Positions 16,095-25,338 are shown, numbered from the stretch's first letter. The stretch is 64,000 bases of DNA from UBA6115 sp050953005 (GCA_050953005.1 JBMNLV010000009.1:149679-213678), one strand, 5' to 3'. The notes: generated from the sequence alone by a model not told the origin. Made by a program: numbers and translations.

Positions 16095-17360
16095 TCAGGC
16101 TTGTTTTGACGCGACACCGATCCCCGCAGCGCGCAACGCCAGGATACGCTGCATCTCATTGTTGCAAATCATGTAAGCTTCGTCCACGCCCATGCCGGGT
16201 TTAGCGAGGATTTGCTCGGCATTGGTGGCCATGGCGCAGTGAATGCACACCTGGGTGGAACGGTCGGTTTCATTGCAGGTACCGCCCTGATAAGCGCCAA
16301 TCCCCATCTTTTCGCAATACAGCACAGCCTCAACCGTGTTGTGGATAGACCCCAGGTCCGGAGTCTTGATCTGGATCATGTGTCCGGCTTTATTATCAGC
16401 AAAGTAGATGACATCCTCCAGGGTGTTGCACCATTCATCGGCAACCAGCTCCACCTTGATGCCACGTTTGTCAACCTCCAGGCGCAGGTTGTGAAGATCG
16501 CGCATTTGTGTTTCACGGCTGCCTGAATCCATGGGGCCTTCAATGCGCAGGTGGAACGGATCGGCCGCCTTTTCCAGCTCCTCCAGGTAATCAGCCATCC
16601 CAAGGTAATTGTCCGCGCCAAAAATTTGCCCAATGGTGCCGTAGCAGTCAATATGGAAAACTGGATGGTAGCCCTCATAAGGTGCAAATTCCTTGACGCG
16701 CTTGGTCAGCCATTTGACATAAGCCAACAGGTTCTCTCCCTTTTCACCGGTCTTTTTAACGCTGTTGAACAACCCGTGCGGCAGCACCGGCGCGCCCTTC
16801 ATGATCATCCGGTCTGCATTATTGTAGCGATCATCGCCAGACTGTGTAAATATAGGCAGCATCTTGGTGGAAACCCTGGTGTTGTACTCCAGGGCAATTT
16901 GATCGCACATGTTTAGCCCGTTTGCTTTGGCCACTGCATCCAGGATGGCCTGGGACACGCCATACCGGATGGCGGTATGCAGCTTGCGTCCTGATTGATC
17001 CCTCAGATCTTCGATTTCTTTCGCCAGACGTTTGAAGCTGTCCGCCTGCTGACCTACCAAATGAGAGGCCACATCCTGCTCAATCAGAGCGATAAAGCTA
17101 TCCGCCAGAAAAAGCGGGTCACGGCCACCGGCACCGGAATACTGCACCGCTGCGCAATCCCCCAGGCCGATTTGTCCGTCCTCAAGCACAATCATCACGG
17201 AAATAGACTCGCCGGGCTGGCGAATATGGCTAAAGCCCGGCGTTACCGGCTCGCCAATGTACATTGCGCCATCTGATTGCGCGCCCTGCTTGATGGCCTG
17301 CTGGTCATCAAAGTAGAAGCCTGTTAAGCCTTTGGAGCAGACAACGCGGGTAATTTTCAT
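16095..17360 (-). CDS. mal: Methylaspartate ammonia-lyase
   Basis: This enzyme removes ammonia from (2S,3S)-3-methylaspartate to give mesaconate, the second step of the methylaspartate pathway of glutamate fermentation. The 421-residue product is full length for the enolase-superfamily enzyme. The metal ligands are visible as Asp in FHIDCYGT, Glu in RIEGPMDSG and Asp in VADEWCNT, and the catalytic Lys in IQIKTPDLG. AAGGAGGATTGAACC precedes ATG 17360. It lies 16 bases after glmE. Confidence 0.95.
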   Translation of the reverse strand: MKITRVVCSKGLTGFYFDDQQAIKQGAQSDGAMYIGEPVTPGFSHIRQPGESISVMIVLEDGQIGLGDCAAVQYSGAGGRDPLFLADSFIALIEQDVASHLVGQQADSFKRLAKEIEDLRDQSGRKLHTAIRYGVSQAILDAVAKANGLNMCDQIALEYNTRVSTKMLPIFTQSGDDRYNNADRMIMKGAPVLPHGLFNSVKKTGEKGENLLAYVKWLTKRVKEFAPYEGYHPVFHIDCYGTIGQIFGADNYLGMADYLEELEKAADPFHLRIEGPMDSGSRETQMRDLHNLRLEVDKRGIKVELVADEWCNTLEDVIYFADNKAGHMIQIKTPDLGSIHNTVEAVLYCEKMGIGAYQGGTCNETDRSTQVCIHCAMATNAEQILAKPGMGVDEAYMICNNEMQRILALRAAGIGVASKQA

Positions 17361-17376
17361 GGTTCAATCCTCCTTG

Positions 17377-18831
17377 TTATGCGTGAGGCCTGCCGACCAG
17401 GCGGCCTTTTGATATAGCGTAAATATCGTCAATGACCATTTGGAAGGAAACGCCGCGGTTCTCAGCGTCCGCACGCTGCTGAATCATTTTTTTATGGAAG
17501 GCTTTCAGCTTGTCTGACAAAGGCAGCATGCCGGTATCCAGCAGGCGCACGGCACCGTTGTTGTCACGCGCGGGCATAATCTTGCCCGCGTTGTAACGGC
17601 TGGGCGCAAAAGGCACATCAATAACGCCCGCTTCAAAAGCGCGCACTGTGCCCAAAGCAGCATCTCCATCGCCCAATTCCAGGGTGCGTTCCAGGATGCA
17701 TGCTGTCTCTTCCGAGATGATCTGCATCTCATGCTCCAGACGATCACCATCAGCCAGCGCCTGATCGGCCAACATCATAATGACCTGCTTGGTCGCGCGC
17801 AAGCCAGCCGCGTTTGCCTCCTTGGTGGGAACTCCCAGCGCCTCATGCGGGGACTTGACAATCACCTTGGTAGCGTTGGCCAGGGCAGCTACCGCAGATC
17901 CCCAGCAAATGACCGCAAAGGCCTTGGCCTCATCGGCAGGAAAGCCCCCCATCCACTGATGCAGCACAGTGCTGATGACAACATCCTTATAGCCAAAACG
18001 CTGCAGGTATTCTCGGGTTTGTTTTTCAAGCGCGCGGATGGCAGCAACATCCTGAATAAGGTTGCCGCACTGACCATAACCCACGGTGATGTTTTTTACG
18101 CCCTGTTCAGCTGCCAGCAAAGCTTCTATGATGGCTACGGCATTGGATACGCAAGGGGGTACCAGGGTGCCGGTCAAGGGGCCAAAAGGCTCGCGGTTGA
18201 TGCTGATGCCGCGCTCCTCGTACAAACCAACCAGCCGGTCACAGTACTGCCAATGGTGCAGGGTATCCTGCATGGCAGCATTTTTTGCATAAGGTATGTT
18301 ATAGGAAATGCCGCCGCCTTCAAAACTGGTAAAACCACCGGCCAGCGTAATCTCACACAGCAAACGGGCATCCGGTGTACCATGGCGTACCTGAACAGGC
18401 GCCTTGAGGGCGCTTGTCACCATCCTGCAACCGGCGACGCCATGGTTAACAGCAGGAAAACCGTTGAGCATAGCCTTGCCGGAAACCTTGGATTCTTCTA
18501 TGCCGCGCTGGGCATCCTCATAACGATTCAAGCGTGTGTAGCTGTCAATGGTGGTGGGAAGCAAATCCGCCTCACCCTCCTGCACCAGGTGGCTTAGCAA
18601 CGCAATGTGTTCATTAATCAGCGGGACACCGGCCCGTGGCTGAATCAATGTGACCTTTTTAGTCAACGCTTCATTCAGCCTGTTTACAAAGCGTTTGTCA
18701 TGGGGTATGGCTGCCTGGTAGCTAATCGCCTCCTCCAGATCCACCTCACTGCCTGTTGGCCAGGCCTGGAGCACCTCCTGGCGTTGCGCCATAAAATATT
18801 CAAGATCCCACTTTTTGTTCGACAACTGCAT
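17377..18831 (-). CDS. glmE: Glutamate (methylaspartate) mutase, catalytic subunit E
   Basis: GlmE is the TIM-barrel subunit that, with GlmS and adenosylcobalamin, isomerises L-glutamate to (2S,3S)-3-methylaspartate. The product of 484 residues has the family's usual length and wording, for example QPRAGVPLINEHIALL, NGFPAVNHGVAGCR, VRHGTPDARLL and FEGGGISYNIPYAK. I choose ATG 18831 (MQLSNKKWDLEYF) with GGAAG upstream; it overlaps the end of glmL by 32 bases. Confidence 0.95.
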   Translation of the reverse strand: MQLSNKKWDLEYFMAQRQEVLQAWPTGSEVDLEEAISYQAAIPHDKRFVNRLNEALTKKVTLIQPRAGVPLINEHIALLSHLVQEGEADLLPTTIDSYTRLNRYEDAQRGIEESKVSGKAMLNGFPAVNHGVAGCRMVTSALKAPVQVRHGTPDARLLCEITLAGGFTSFEGGGISYNIPYAKNAAMQDTLHHWQYCDRLVGLYEERGISINREPFGPLTGTLVPPCVSNAVAIIEALLAAEQGVKNITVGYGQCGNLIQDVAAIRALEKQTREYLQRFGYKDVVISTVLHQWMGGFPADEAKAFAVICWGSAVAALANATKVIVKSPHEALGVPTKEANAAGLRATKQVIMMLADQALADGDRLEHEMQIISEETACILERTLELGDGDAALGTVRAFEAGVIDVPFAPSRYNAGKIMPARDNNGAVRLLDTGMLPLSDKLKAFHKKMIQQRADAENRGVSFQMVIDDIYAISKGRLVGRPHA

Positions 18832-20215
18832 ACGCTTCTTCCCTTCCAAAATATTCTATCAATAAGCAGAGCGCGGCTTTTTGATCAAAATCGGCCAGCA
18901 ACCCCATAGCAGACAAAACATATTCCCTGTCAATCGCCAGGCGAACTTGCCGTGGAGTAAGCGCCATTGTGTCCTGCATTGACAGAGCGCCGGAAATGAT
19001 AGCGTTCAGATTCTTCGCATAAATCAGCGCGCCGCCGGTAACAATCATTTGCTCCGTTTGGCTAAGATCCTTTCCGGTTTGCTGGTACACAGGCCCCACC
19101 GGTGTATAGACCCTCTCAAGGGCACCGGCATGGCGTGACAAGGCAATGCCTACTGCGGCAACCGCCAGGGCCGTGTCCAGAGCCTGATCCTGCGTATTTT
19201 GCGGCAGCATGGCAGGGTCACTGTGATAATGATCAATGCGCACCTGCACCTCCTGCGTGCCTAAGCCGCTTAGCTCAGCAAGCTTCTGGGCACCGGCTGC
19301 CTCAAGCACCCCCCGAGCATTGTAGCGCATCCCAAGGTCGCCTTCTACCGTGCGCTTGACCACCGGCTCAGGCAAGCCGCGAAGCACCGTGGTAGGATTA
19401 GTCGGGTCGCCCTTGGCGATGGAATAGACGTCAGTTGTTGCGCCGCCCAGGTCCACTGCCAGCAAATCCCCAATGCCCCTGTCATTGCCCTGGCCCTGTG
19501 ACAGTAAAGCCAATGCACTGAGCACCGCGGACGGCGTGGGCATCAGGATGCCGTCCAGCAGGGACTTTGCCCGGCTGAGCCCCTTGGCCAGTATGATGCG
19601 CTGCAAGAAAATTTTACGGATAACCTCTGCCACCGGCTCGATATTAAGGGTGTTCATCTGAGGCATCACATTGTCCGCGCGAAACACGGGGTGCGCGCTG
19701 GAAGACAACATCCGCGCACATTCATCCTGCGCTGTGCGGTTGCCTGCGATAACAACAGGAAAATCGTCCGCGGCCTTTGCCAGCATACCGGCGTTGTGGA
19801 TGATAACCTCGCTGTTGCCCCCGTCTATTCCGCCGCTAAGGAGGAGGATGTCTGGCTTGATGGCATTGATTTCTTCAATGTCCGCCCGGGTTAACTGATA
19901 TGCGTAAGTCTTGATGACCTTGGCTCCGGCTCCAAAGGCCGCCATTCGAGCGGCCTTGCTGGTCAGGGTAGGCACCAGACCGCACGCCACCATGTTCAGG
20001 CCGCCTGCCGCGCTGGAACAGGCCAGCCGCGCCTCATACTTTAAATCGCCACAGACACTGCGCAGGCGTGTCATGGCGTGTTCAAGCCCGATTGATATGT
20101 CACTGGCCGCAGTAGTAAAAGCCTGGGCGTGCCCCAATATTCGGGGCGTGTCCAGATCCACCGCGGTCAATTTAGTATAGGTTGACCCGAAATCGATCAA
20201 CAGGATGGCACGCAT
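18800..20215 (-). CDS. glmL: GlmL/MutL, reactivation-type accessory protein of glutamate mutase
   Basis: The 471-residue protein is an actin/hexokinase-fold ATPase encoded between the two mutase subunits in clostridia. The nucleotide-binding motifs are LLIDFGSTYTKLTAVD (residues 5-20), LLLSGGIDGGNS and LLAVDLGGATTDVYS. By analogy with diol dehydratase reactivases it is thought to exchange damaged cobalamin. ATG 20215 lies one base after the glmS stop, and its ribosome binding site (GAAGGA) is inside glmS, so the two are coupled. Confidence 0.92.
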   Translation of the reverse strand: MRAILLIDFGSTYTKLTAVDLDTPRILGHAQAFTTAASDISIGLEHAMTRLRSVCGDLKYEARLACSSAAGGLNMVACGLVPTLTSKAARMAAFGAGAKVIKTYAYQLTRADIEEINAIKPDILLLSGGIDGGNSEVIIHNAGMLAKAADDFPVVIAGNRTAQDECARMLSSSAHPVFRADNVMPQMNTLNIEPVAEVIRKIFLQRIILAKGLSRAKSLLDGILMPTPSAVLSALALLSQGQGNDRGIGDLLAVDLGGATTDVYSIAKGDPTNPTTVLRGLPEPVVKRTVEGDLGMRYNARGVLEAAGAQKLAELSGLGTQEVQVRIDHYHSDPAMLPQNTQDQALDTALAVAAVGIALSRHAGALERVYTPVGPVYQQTGKDLSQTEQMIVTGGALIYAKNLNAIISGALSMQDTMALTPRQVRLAIDREYVLSAMGLLADFDQKAALCLLIEYFGREEAYAVVEQKVGS

Positions 20216-20216
20216 C

Positions 20217-20627
20217 TTACCGTCCTTCAAGATCTTTGCGCAAAGCTTCTATGGTGGTCTCCGGCGGAGTTCCGGGGCCAAACACCCGATCAAAGCCCAT
20301 GGCCTTAAAACGCTTCTCCACTTCTTCAAAAGGCTGCTTTCCTACAACAATGTTGCCGCCAACATACAGCAGGATGCCCTTCAAGCCCGCTTCATCACAT
20401 TTTTCGCGGAAGCCCTGACAATCCAACTCACCATGTCCATACAGGGAAGATACGACGATCGCGTCCGCAGCCGATTCAATGGCTGCCTCTATAAACTCTT
20501 CCTGAGAAACCATGACCCCCAGGTTAACCACATGAAAGCCGGCTTCGGTGAATGCGTAATTGAGGATTTGGTTACCGACCGCATGAACGTCCGCCCCTAT
20601 TACCCCCAGGACCATTGTTTTGCGCAT
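20217..20627 (-). CDS. glmS: Glutamate mutase, cobalamin-binding subunit S
   Basis: The 136-residue Rossmann-like protein carries the B12-binding signature D-x-H-x-x-G in GADVHAVGNQ (D14, H16, G19), then SSLYGHGE and LYVGGNIVVG, exactly as in clostridial MutS/GlmS. The histidine coordinates cobalt in place of the dimethylbenzimidazole. It is the first gene of the operon, with CGGAGG upstream of ATG 20627 and a strong promoter behind it. The name glmS here is not the glucosamine-phosphate synthase. Confidence 0.95.
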   Translation of the reverse strand: MRKTMVLGVIGADVHAVGNQILNYAFTEAGFHVVNLGVMVSQEEFIEAAIESAADAIVVSSLYGHGELDCQGFREKCDEAGLKGILLYVGGNIVVGKQPFEEVEKRFKAMGFDRVFGPGTPPETTIEALRKDLEGR

Positions 20628-20655
20628 ATAATTGCCTCCGATTTCTTATGAAATC

Positions 20656-20684
20656 AGCATAGCCATTTCATCACGGCTTGTCAA
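20656..20684 (-). promoter_or_regulatory. Promoter of the glutamate mutase operon
   Basis: On the minus strand TTGACA (20684-20679) and TATGCT (20661-20656) are separated by 17 bases, 28 bases before glmS. I see no cobalamin riboswitch; the leader is too short for one. Confidence 0.75.
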
Positions 20685-20692
20685 CGCAAAAC

Positions 20693-20721
20693 TTGTACTT
20701 TTATACGATAGTGCATATAAT
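20693..20721 (+). promoter_or_regulatory. Promoter of the GT4-mnmG genes
   Basis: TTGTAC (20693-20698) and TATAAT (20716-20721) are 17 bases apart. It points away from the glmS promoter; the two -35 boxes are only eight bases apart, so a regulator bound here could affect both. Confidence 0.7.
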
Positions 20722-20761
20722 TGTTTTATCCTGAAACCCCCCGACGCAAAGGAGGTCCCGG

Positions 20762-21982
20762 ATGCGCATCGGCCTGATGACAGATACCTTTTTACCGGTC
20801 GTGGACGGCGTGGGCCGCGTGGTGGTTGCCTACGCCAACACGCTGAGCAACCTGGGCCATGAGGTAATGGTATCCGCCCCCATGTACGATACCGGCTACC
20901 GCGGCGGTTATCCCTTTGAGCTGGTTGATTACACCGGCTTCAAGGTGCCAACCTCACCCCAGTACAAAACAGGAATCGCCATGCTGGACTCACATTACAA
21001 AAGGCGTATGGATATGGTGGAACTGGACCTGGTACATTCACACAGCCCTTTCGCCGCCGGCAGGGAAGCTCTGCGCCTGGCAAAGCAGCGCTGTATCCCG
21101 CATGTCAGTACTTTTCACTCCAAATACTATGATGACTTTCTGAAAGCCACACACAGCAAAACCATCGCAAGAACCATGCTGTCCAGCATCGTAAACTTCT
21201 ATGATAAATGCAATGAGGTATGGACAGTGTCAAAGCTCAGTGCCGAAGTGCTAAAGGAATATGGTTACAAGGGCGAATCGCATGTGATGACCAACGGCAC
21301 CCATCAACGGGAAATAATGCCGGGAGCGGCAGAAAAAGCGGACGAGCTCTACGGCCTGGATGGTTTGCCCGTCCTTCTGTTTGTCGGGCAGATCAACTGG
21401 AAAAAAAACATTCTGCGTATTCTGGAGGCTGCTGCCATGCTGCAACAAACCAATCCCCGTTTTAAGCTGGTGCTGGCAGGGCAGGGGCCTGACAGTGAAG
21501 CAATTGCCAAAAAGGCCGGCAGCCTTGGGCTGACAAAGCAATTGGTCATGACAGGCATGATTTCAGAAACCCATATGCTGGACGCATTGTACGCACGCGC
21601 AAACCTGTTTGTCATTCCCTCTTTGTACGACACCTTTTCACTGGTTATCCGCGAGGCGGCAGCGATGAAAACGCCCTCGGTGGCGGTTCAGGGCAGCTGC
21701 GCTGCAGAGTGCATTGAGCATGGTGTCAACGGCTTCCTGTGCCAGGACAACAAGGATAGCCTGTACGCGGTTATCCTTGAAGCGCTGGAAAACCCTGCGC
21801 GCACCCGCGCCATCGGCGAACAGGCATACAAAACCATTCCTGTTCCCTGGGAGGAGGTGCTCACCCAAGCGGTCGCGCGCTATGAATACTTGATAGAACA
21901 CTACACCGGTATCCCCGGTGGCGCTTACCGCCGTTATCAAAGAAAACAAAAAAGAGAGCATAATGAATCAAAACATATATGA
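20762..21982 (+). CDS. Glycosyltransferase family 4 protein
   Basis: The 406-residue protein is a two-domain GT-B enzyme. The N-terminal domain starts MRIGLMTDTFLPVVDGV and has LVHSHSPFAAG. The C-terminal nucleotide-sugar domain has LLFVGQINWKKNILRILEA and the E-x7-E-type site VIPSLYDTFSLVIREAAAMK. The wording is closest to glucosyltransferases that glycosylate diacylglycerol in Firmicutes, so a membrane glycolipid role is likely but not certain. AAAGGAGG precedes ATG 20762. It overlaps mnmG by 20 bases. Confidence 0.88.
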   Translation: MRIGLMTDTFLPVVDGVGRVVVAYANTLSNLGHEVMVSAPMYDTGYRGGYPFELVDYTGFKVPTSPQYKTGIAMLDSHYKRRMDMVELDLVHSHSPFAAGREALRLAKQRCIPHVSTFHSKYYDDFLKATHSKTIARTMLSSIVNFYDKCNEVWTVSKLSAEVLKEYGYKGESHVMTNGTHQREIMPGAAEKADELYGLDGLPVLLFVGQINWKKNILRILEAAAMLQQTNPRFKLVLAGQGPDSEAIAKKAGSLGLTKQLVMTGMISETHMLDALYARANLFVIPSLYDTFSLVIREAAAMKTPSVAVQGSCAAECIEHGVNGFLCQDNKDSLYAVILEALENPARTRAIGEQAYKTIPVPWEEVLTQAVARYEYLIEHYTGIPGGAYRRYQRKQKREHNESKHI

Positions 21983-23726
21983 CATTGTGGTTATCGGCGC
22001 CGGCCATGCAGGCTGTGAAGCCGCACTCGCGGCTGCACGGCTTGGTCTGCGCACTCTGGTGATGACCCTCAACCTGGACGCAATCGCTCTGATGCCTTGC
22101 AACCCTTCCATTGGCGGCACCGGAAAAAGTCAGTTGGTGCGCGAGGTGGACGCGTTGGGCGGTCAAATGGCGCTGGTAATCGATCAGGCTACCTTGCAAA
22201 GCCGCACGCTCAACACAGCCAAAGGGCCAGCTGTCCACTCCCTGCGTGCGCAGGCGGATAAACGTAGCTACCAATCGCTGATGAAAGCAGTTTTGTTTGG
22301 CCAGGAACACCTGGATATCATGCAAGGGGAAGCGGCAGATATCCTGACAGACAGCCATGGCGTGCGCGGAGTTATAACAGCGACCGGGCAAACCATCACG
22401 TGCGCGGCAGTAGTGGTCGCCAGCGGTACCTATCTCAACAGCCGGGTCATCATCGGAGAGAAGGATTGGCGCTCCGGTCCCCAGTGCCTGCAGCCCGCTA
22501 CCCTGCTGTCCCGCAGCCTTCATGACCTGGGCTTTGAGCTGCGCCGTTTCAAAACCGGCACCCCGGCGCGCATCGACGCGCGCAGCATTGATTTTGACTT
22601 GTTGACCCCTCAACCCGGCGATGATCCGGTAGAAGCTTTTTCTTTCATGACAAGCACGCCGCCGCGCAACCTGATGTCCTGCTACCTTACCTGGACGAAC
22701 GAACGCACCCATGCCATCATCCGGGACAACCTGCACCGCTCCCCCATGTTCTCCGGCAGCATCAAAGGCACCGGGGCACGCTACTGCCCCTCCATTGAGG
22801 ATAAGATCCACCGCTTTGCCGACAAGGACCGCCACCAGGTGTTCCTGGAGCCTGAAGGCGCTGATGGCATTGAGTGGTACGCCCAGGGACTGTCCTCCAG
22901 CCTGCCTGAGGATGTACAGCGCCCAATGTACCGTTCTGTCAGGGGTCTGGAGCGCAGTGTGCTGACCCGGCTGGCCTATGCCATTGAATATGACTGCATC
23001 GATCCGACCGAGCTTCGCCCCAGCATGGCTTCGCGCAGGATGCCCGGGCTCTTTTTTGCCGGGCAAATTAACGGTACTTCAGGCTATGAGGAGGCCGCCG
23101 CTCAGGGGCTGCTGGCCGGTATCAATGCCGCGCGTTATGTTCAGGGCAAGGACGAGATTATCATCACCCGCGACCAAGCCTATATCGGCGTTTTGAGCGA
23201 TGACTTGAGCAGCAAAGGAGTAGATGAGCCCTACCGCATGATGACGGGACGGGCTGAATACCGCTTGTCCCTGCGACAGGACAACGCAGATCTGCGTTTA
23301 AGCGCGCTGGGCCATCAAATTGGTCTGGCAGATGATGCACGGCTGGAGCGCGCACAAACAAAGCAGCGACAGACACAGGATATTATTGAGCGAATAAAAA
23401 GCAGCCGCCAGCCGCTAACGCAAGCGCAACAAGCCGACTACCTTCCCGAAGCCCTCCGTCAGGCGGAGATTATGATGAAGTACGAGGGCTATCTGCAAAA
23501 AGAAGCTGCCCAGATCAGGGCAGCCACCGCGCTGGAGTCCCTGCGCATTCCCGGGAATACCGATTATCTTTCTATCAGCGCGCTGCGCATGGAGGCCAGG
23601 CAAAAGCTCAACCGCCAGCAGCCGGTGTCCCTGGGACAGGCGGCGCGCATCCCGGGGGTCACCCCGGCGGACGTGGCGGTGCTCTCCGTTTGGCTCAAAA
23701 AGCTCCGAGAGCACACTGCCGGTTAA
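21963..23726 (+). CDS. mnmG: tRNA uridine-5-carboxymethylaminomethyl modification enzyme MnmG
   Basis: MnmG (GidA), with MnmE, builds the carboxymethylaminomethyl group on the wobble uridine of tRNA using FAD, NADH and methylenetetrahydrofolate. The 587-residue product has the FAD loop VVIGAGHAGCEAALAAA (residues 8-24), CNPSIGGTGKSQLVREVDALGG, the FKTGTPAR motif and FAGQINGTSGYEEAAAQG. It is slightly shorter than the usual 620-630 residues. ATG 21963 lies inside the end of the glycosyltransferase gene behind AGAGAGCATA. Its TAA shares the palindrome TTAA with the stop of the convergent SCIFF maturase. Confidence 0.95.
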   Translation: MNQNIYDIVVIGAGHAGCEAALAAARLGLRTLVMTLNLDAIALMPCNPSIGGTGKSQLVREVDALGGQMALVIDQATLQSRTLNTAKGPAVHSLRAQADKRSYQSLMKAVLFGQEHLDIMQGEAADILTDSHGVRGVITATGQTITCAAVVVASGTYLNSRVIIGEKDWRSGPQCLQPATLLSRSLHDLGFELRRFKTGTPARIDARSIDFDLLTPQPGDDPVEAFSFMTSTPPRNLMSCYLTWTNERTHAIIRDNLHRSPMFSGSIKGTGARYCPSIEDKIHRFADKDRHQVFLEPEGADGIEWYAQGLSSSLPEDVQRPMYRSVRGLERSVLTRLAYAIEYDCIDPTELRPSMASRRMPGLFFAGQINGTSGYEEAAAQGLLAGINAARYVQGKDEIIITRDQAYIGVLSDDLSSKGVDEPYRMMTGRAEYRLSLRQDNADLRLSALGHQIGLADDARLERAQTKQRQTQDIIERIKSSRQPLTQAQQADYLPEALRQAEIMMKYEGYLQKEAAQIRAATALESLRIPGNTDYLSISALRMEARQKLNRQQPVSLGQAARIPGVTPADVAVLSVWLKKLREHTAG

Positions 23727-25105
23727 GCCAAGCCCTCCTCCTGCAGGCAAGCCTGCAGCATCAAAGCGCACTCGATGCGTTTTTTGAATAACTCGCAGCC
23801 ATAGGAATACACTCCGGAAATGCTGCCTGTAGCATGGGCGGCATTGGCCGCACAACCGCCCGCGCAATACAATTGCGCCCAGCAATTCCTGCATTCCGGA
23901 CGGCTGTACAAGGTGTTTTCAGCGAACCTCTCTCGCAGGGCGTGATTGTTTATCCCCTGCTTGAGCGTACCTATCACATAGGCGCTGTCACCAACAAACT
24001 GATGACAGGGATACAAGTCACCCTGTGGCGTCACCGCCAGATATTCAGTACCCGAACCGCAGCCGTTGAGGCGTTTGTGGATGCAGGGGCCATTTTCCAG
24101 ATCAAGTATATAATGATAAAACTCAAAGCCTCGCCCCTGACGTTTCCTGTCCAGCATTTCCTGCGCCAGGCGCTCATACTGCTCAAACAACATCGGCAAA
24201 TCTTCCGCGCGCAAAGCCTCCGGATCATCAGGCGCAGTCACCACAGGCTCCATAGACAACTGGGTAAACCCCAGATCAGCCATGTGGAGGATGTCCTGCA
24301 AAAAATCCAGATTCCTGCGTGTGAAAGTGCCACGGATGTAGTAGCCTTTTTCACCGCGCCGCCTAACGAACTCTTGAAACTTGGGAACGATGGTTTCATA
24401 GCTGCCCTTGCCTTTGGCATCTATGCGGTAATGGTCATGCACTTCTTGCCTGCCATCCAGACTGAGCACAACGTTTTGCATCTCCTGATTGCAAAACTCC
24501 ATCATCTCTTCATCCAGCAGCACCCCATTGGTAGTCAGGGTAAAGCGGAACACTTTATTATGTTTGCGTTCCAAGGCACGGCCATACGCAACCGTTTCTT
24601 TGACCACTTCCCAATTAAGTAAGGGCTCTCCGCCAAAAAAATCCACTTCAAGGTGTCGCCGTGTACCCGAATTGGCAACCAAAAAATCCAGCGCTTCACG
24701 CGCGGTGCTCAGGCTCATCATCGCAGCCTGTCCCTGATACTTGCCCTGCCCGGCAAAACAATAGCTGCAAGCCAGGTTGCACACATGGGCTACATGCAGG
24801 CACAGCGCCTTGATAAGTGGTTTCGTATTAGAAGACGGTATACACGTATTGAGATAAACGTCTGAAGAATACAATTGCCCTGCACGCACCAGTTCATCCA
24901 ACTGATCCATCAACACGCTGAGTGTCCTCGGATCAACCTCAGGGTTTCGCTCGTATCGCCTGAGCATCTCCTTGATTACCTCATTGCGGCTGTGTGTTTC
25001 ATATAGCCTGATCGCCTCCAGGGAAACCGGATCCGCTACGTGCACAGCGCCTGAAAAGATATCCAGCGCGATGGAAACGCCATTGACAGTAAAGGTATGA
25101 ATCAT
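23723..25105 (-). CDS. scfB: SCIFF-peptide radical SAM maturase
   Basis: The 460-residue enzyme forms thioether cross-links in the SCIFF peptide. It has the radical SAM cluster CNLACSYCFAGQGKY (about residues 110-125), an N-terminal RiPP-recognition-like region, and a C-terminal SPASM region rich in cysteines (NGCGSGTEYLAV, PQGDLYPCHQFVG, CRNCWAQLYCAGGCAAN). The peptide gene is 61 bases upstream, which makes the assignment firm. A hairpin lies between the two. SCIFF systems are almost universal in Clostridia, and their physiological role is unsettled. Confidence 0.95.
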   Translation of the reverse strand: MIHTFTVNGVSIALDIFSGAVHVADPVSLEAIRLYETHSRNEVIKEMLRRYERNPEVDPRTLSVLMDQLDELVRAGQLYSSDVYLNTCIPSSNTKPLIKALCLHVAHVCNLACSYCFAGQGKYQGQAAMMSLSTAREALDFLVANSGTRRHLEVDFFGGEPLLNWEVVKETVAYGRALERKHNKVFRFTLTTNGVLLDEEMMEFCNQEMQNVVLSLDGRQEVHDHYRIDAKGKGSYETIVPKFQEFVRRRGEKGYYIRGTFTRRNLDFLQDILHMADLGFTQLSMEPVVTAPDDPEALRAEDLPMLFEQYERLAQEMLDRKRQGRGFEFYHYILDLENGPCIHKRLNGCGSGTEYLAVTPQGDLYPCHQFVGDSAYVIGTLKQGINNHALRERFAENTLYSRPECRNCWAQLYCAGGCAANAAHATGSISGVYSYGCELFKKRIECALMLQACLQEEGLA

Positions 25106-25112
25106 ATCGCTC

Positions 25113-25139
25113 CAAAAAAACCGCCGGTGCAGGCGGTTG
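25113..25139 (-). terminator. Hairpin between the SCIFF peptide gene and its maturase gene
   Basis: On the minus strand AACCGCC and GGCGGTT flank a short loop and are followed by a run of T residues (25114-25120). It would end most transcripts after the peptide gene and let some through to the maturase, giving an excess of peptide over enzyme. Confidence 0.75.
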
Positions 25140-25165
25140 ATATCAGTCCTGAGTCGGTGGGCCGA

Positions 25166-25309
25166 TTATTTCTTTTCCTGTTCACAGGGCTGGTTGGCCA
25201 CGCCACAGGAAGTCTTGCATGCTGATTGGCAGGAGGTCTGGCACTCGCCACAACCGCCGCGCTGTATGCTCTCTTGCAGGTTCCGGGTCTTCAAGGTCTT
25301 AATCTTCAT
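25166..25309 (-). CDS. scfA: SCIFF ranthipeptide precursor (six cysteines in forty-five residues)
   Basis: This 47-residue peptide has the family features: start MKIKTLKTRNLQES, then six Cys at 20, 23, 27, 31, 35 and 42 within GGCGECQTSCQSACKTSCG and QPCEQEKK. The core CGECQTSCQSACKTSC is nearly invariant in the family. The cysteines are cross-linked by the neighbouring radical SAM enzyme. I start at ATG 25309, which sits well behind AGAGGTG; an in-frame ATG at 25315 is too close to that site. Confidence 0.95.
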   Translation of the reverse strand: MKIKTLKTRNLQESIQRGGCGECQTSCQSACKTSCGVANQPCEQEKK

Positions 25310-25338
25310 TTTCATCACCTCTTCTAAAATATAAAGAC

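Noticed and set aside
20628..20761. Cobalamin riboswitch in front of the B12-dependent mutase operon
   Set aside because: The leader between promoter and glmS is only about 25 bases and contains no B12-box-like sequence.
22711..23066. Overlapping frames inside mnmG on both strands
   Set aside because: They are shadows of the conserved MnmG frame.
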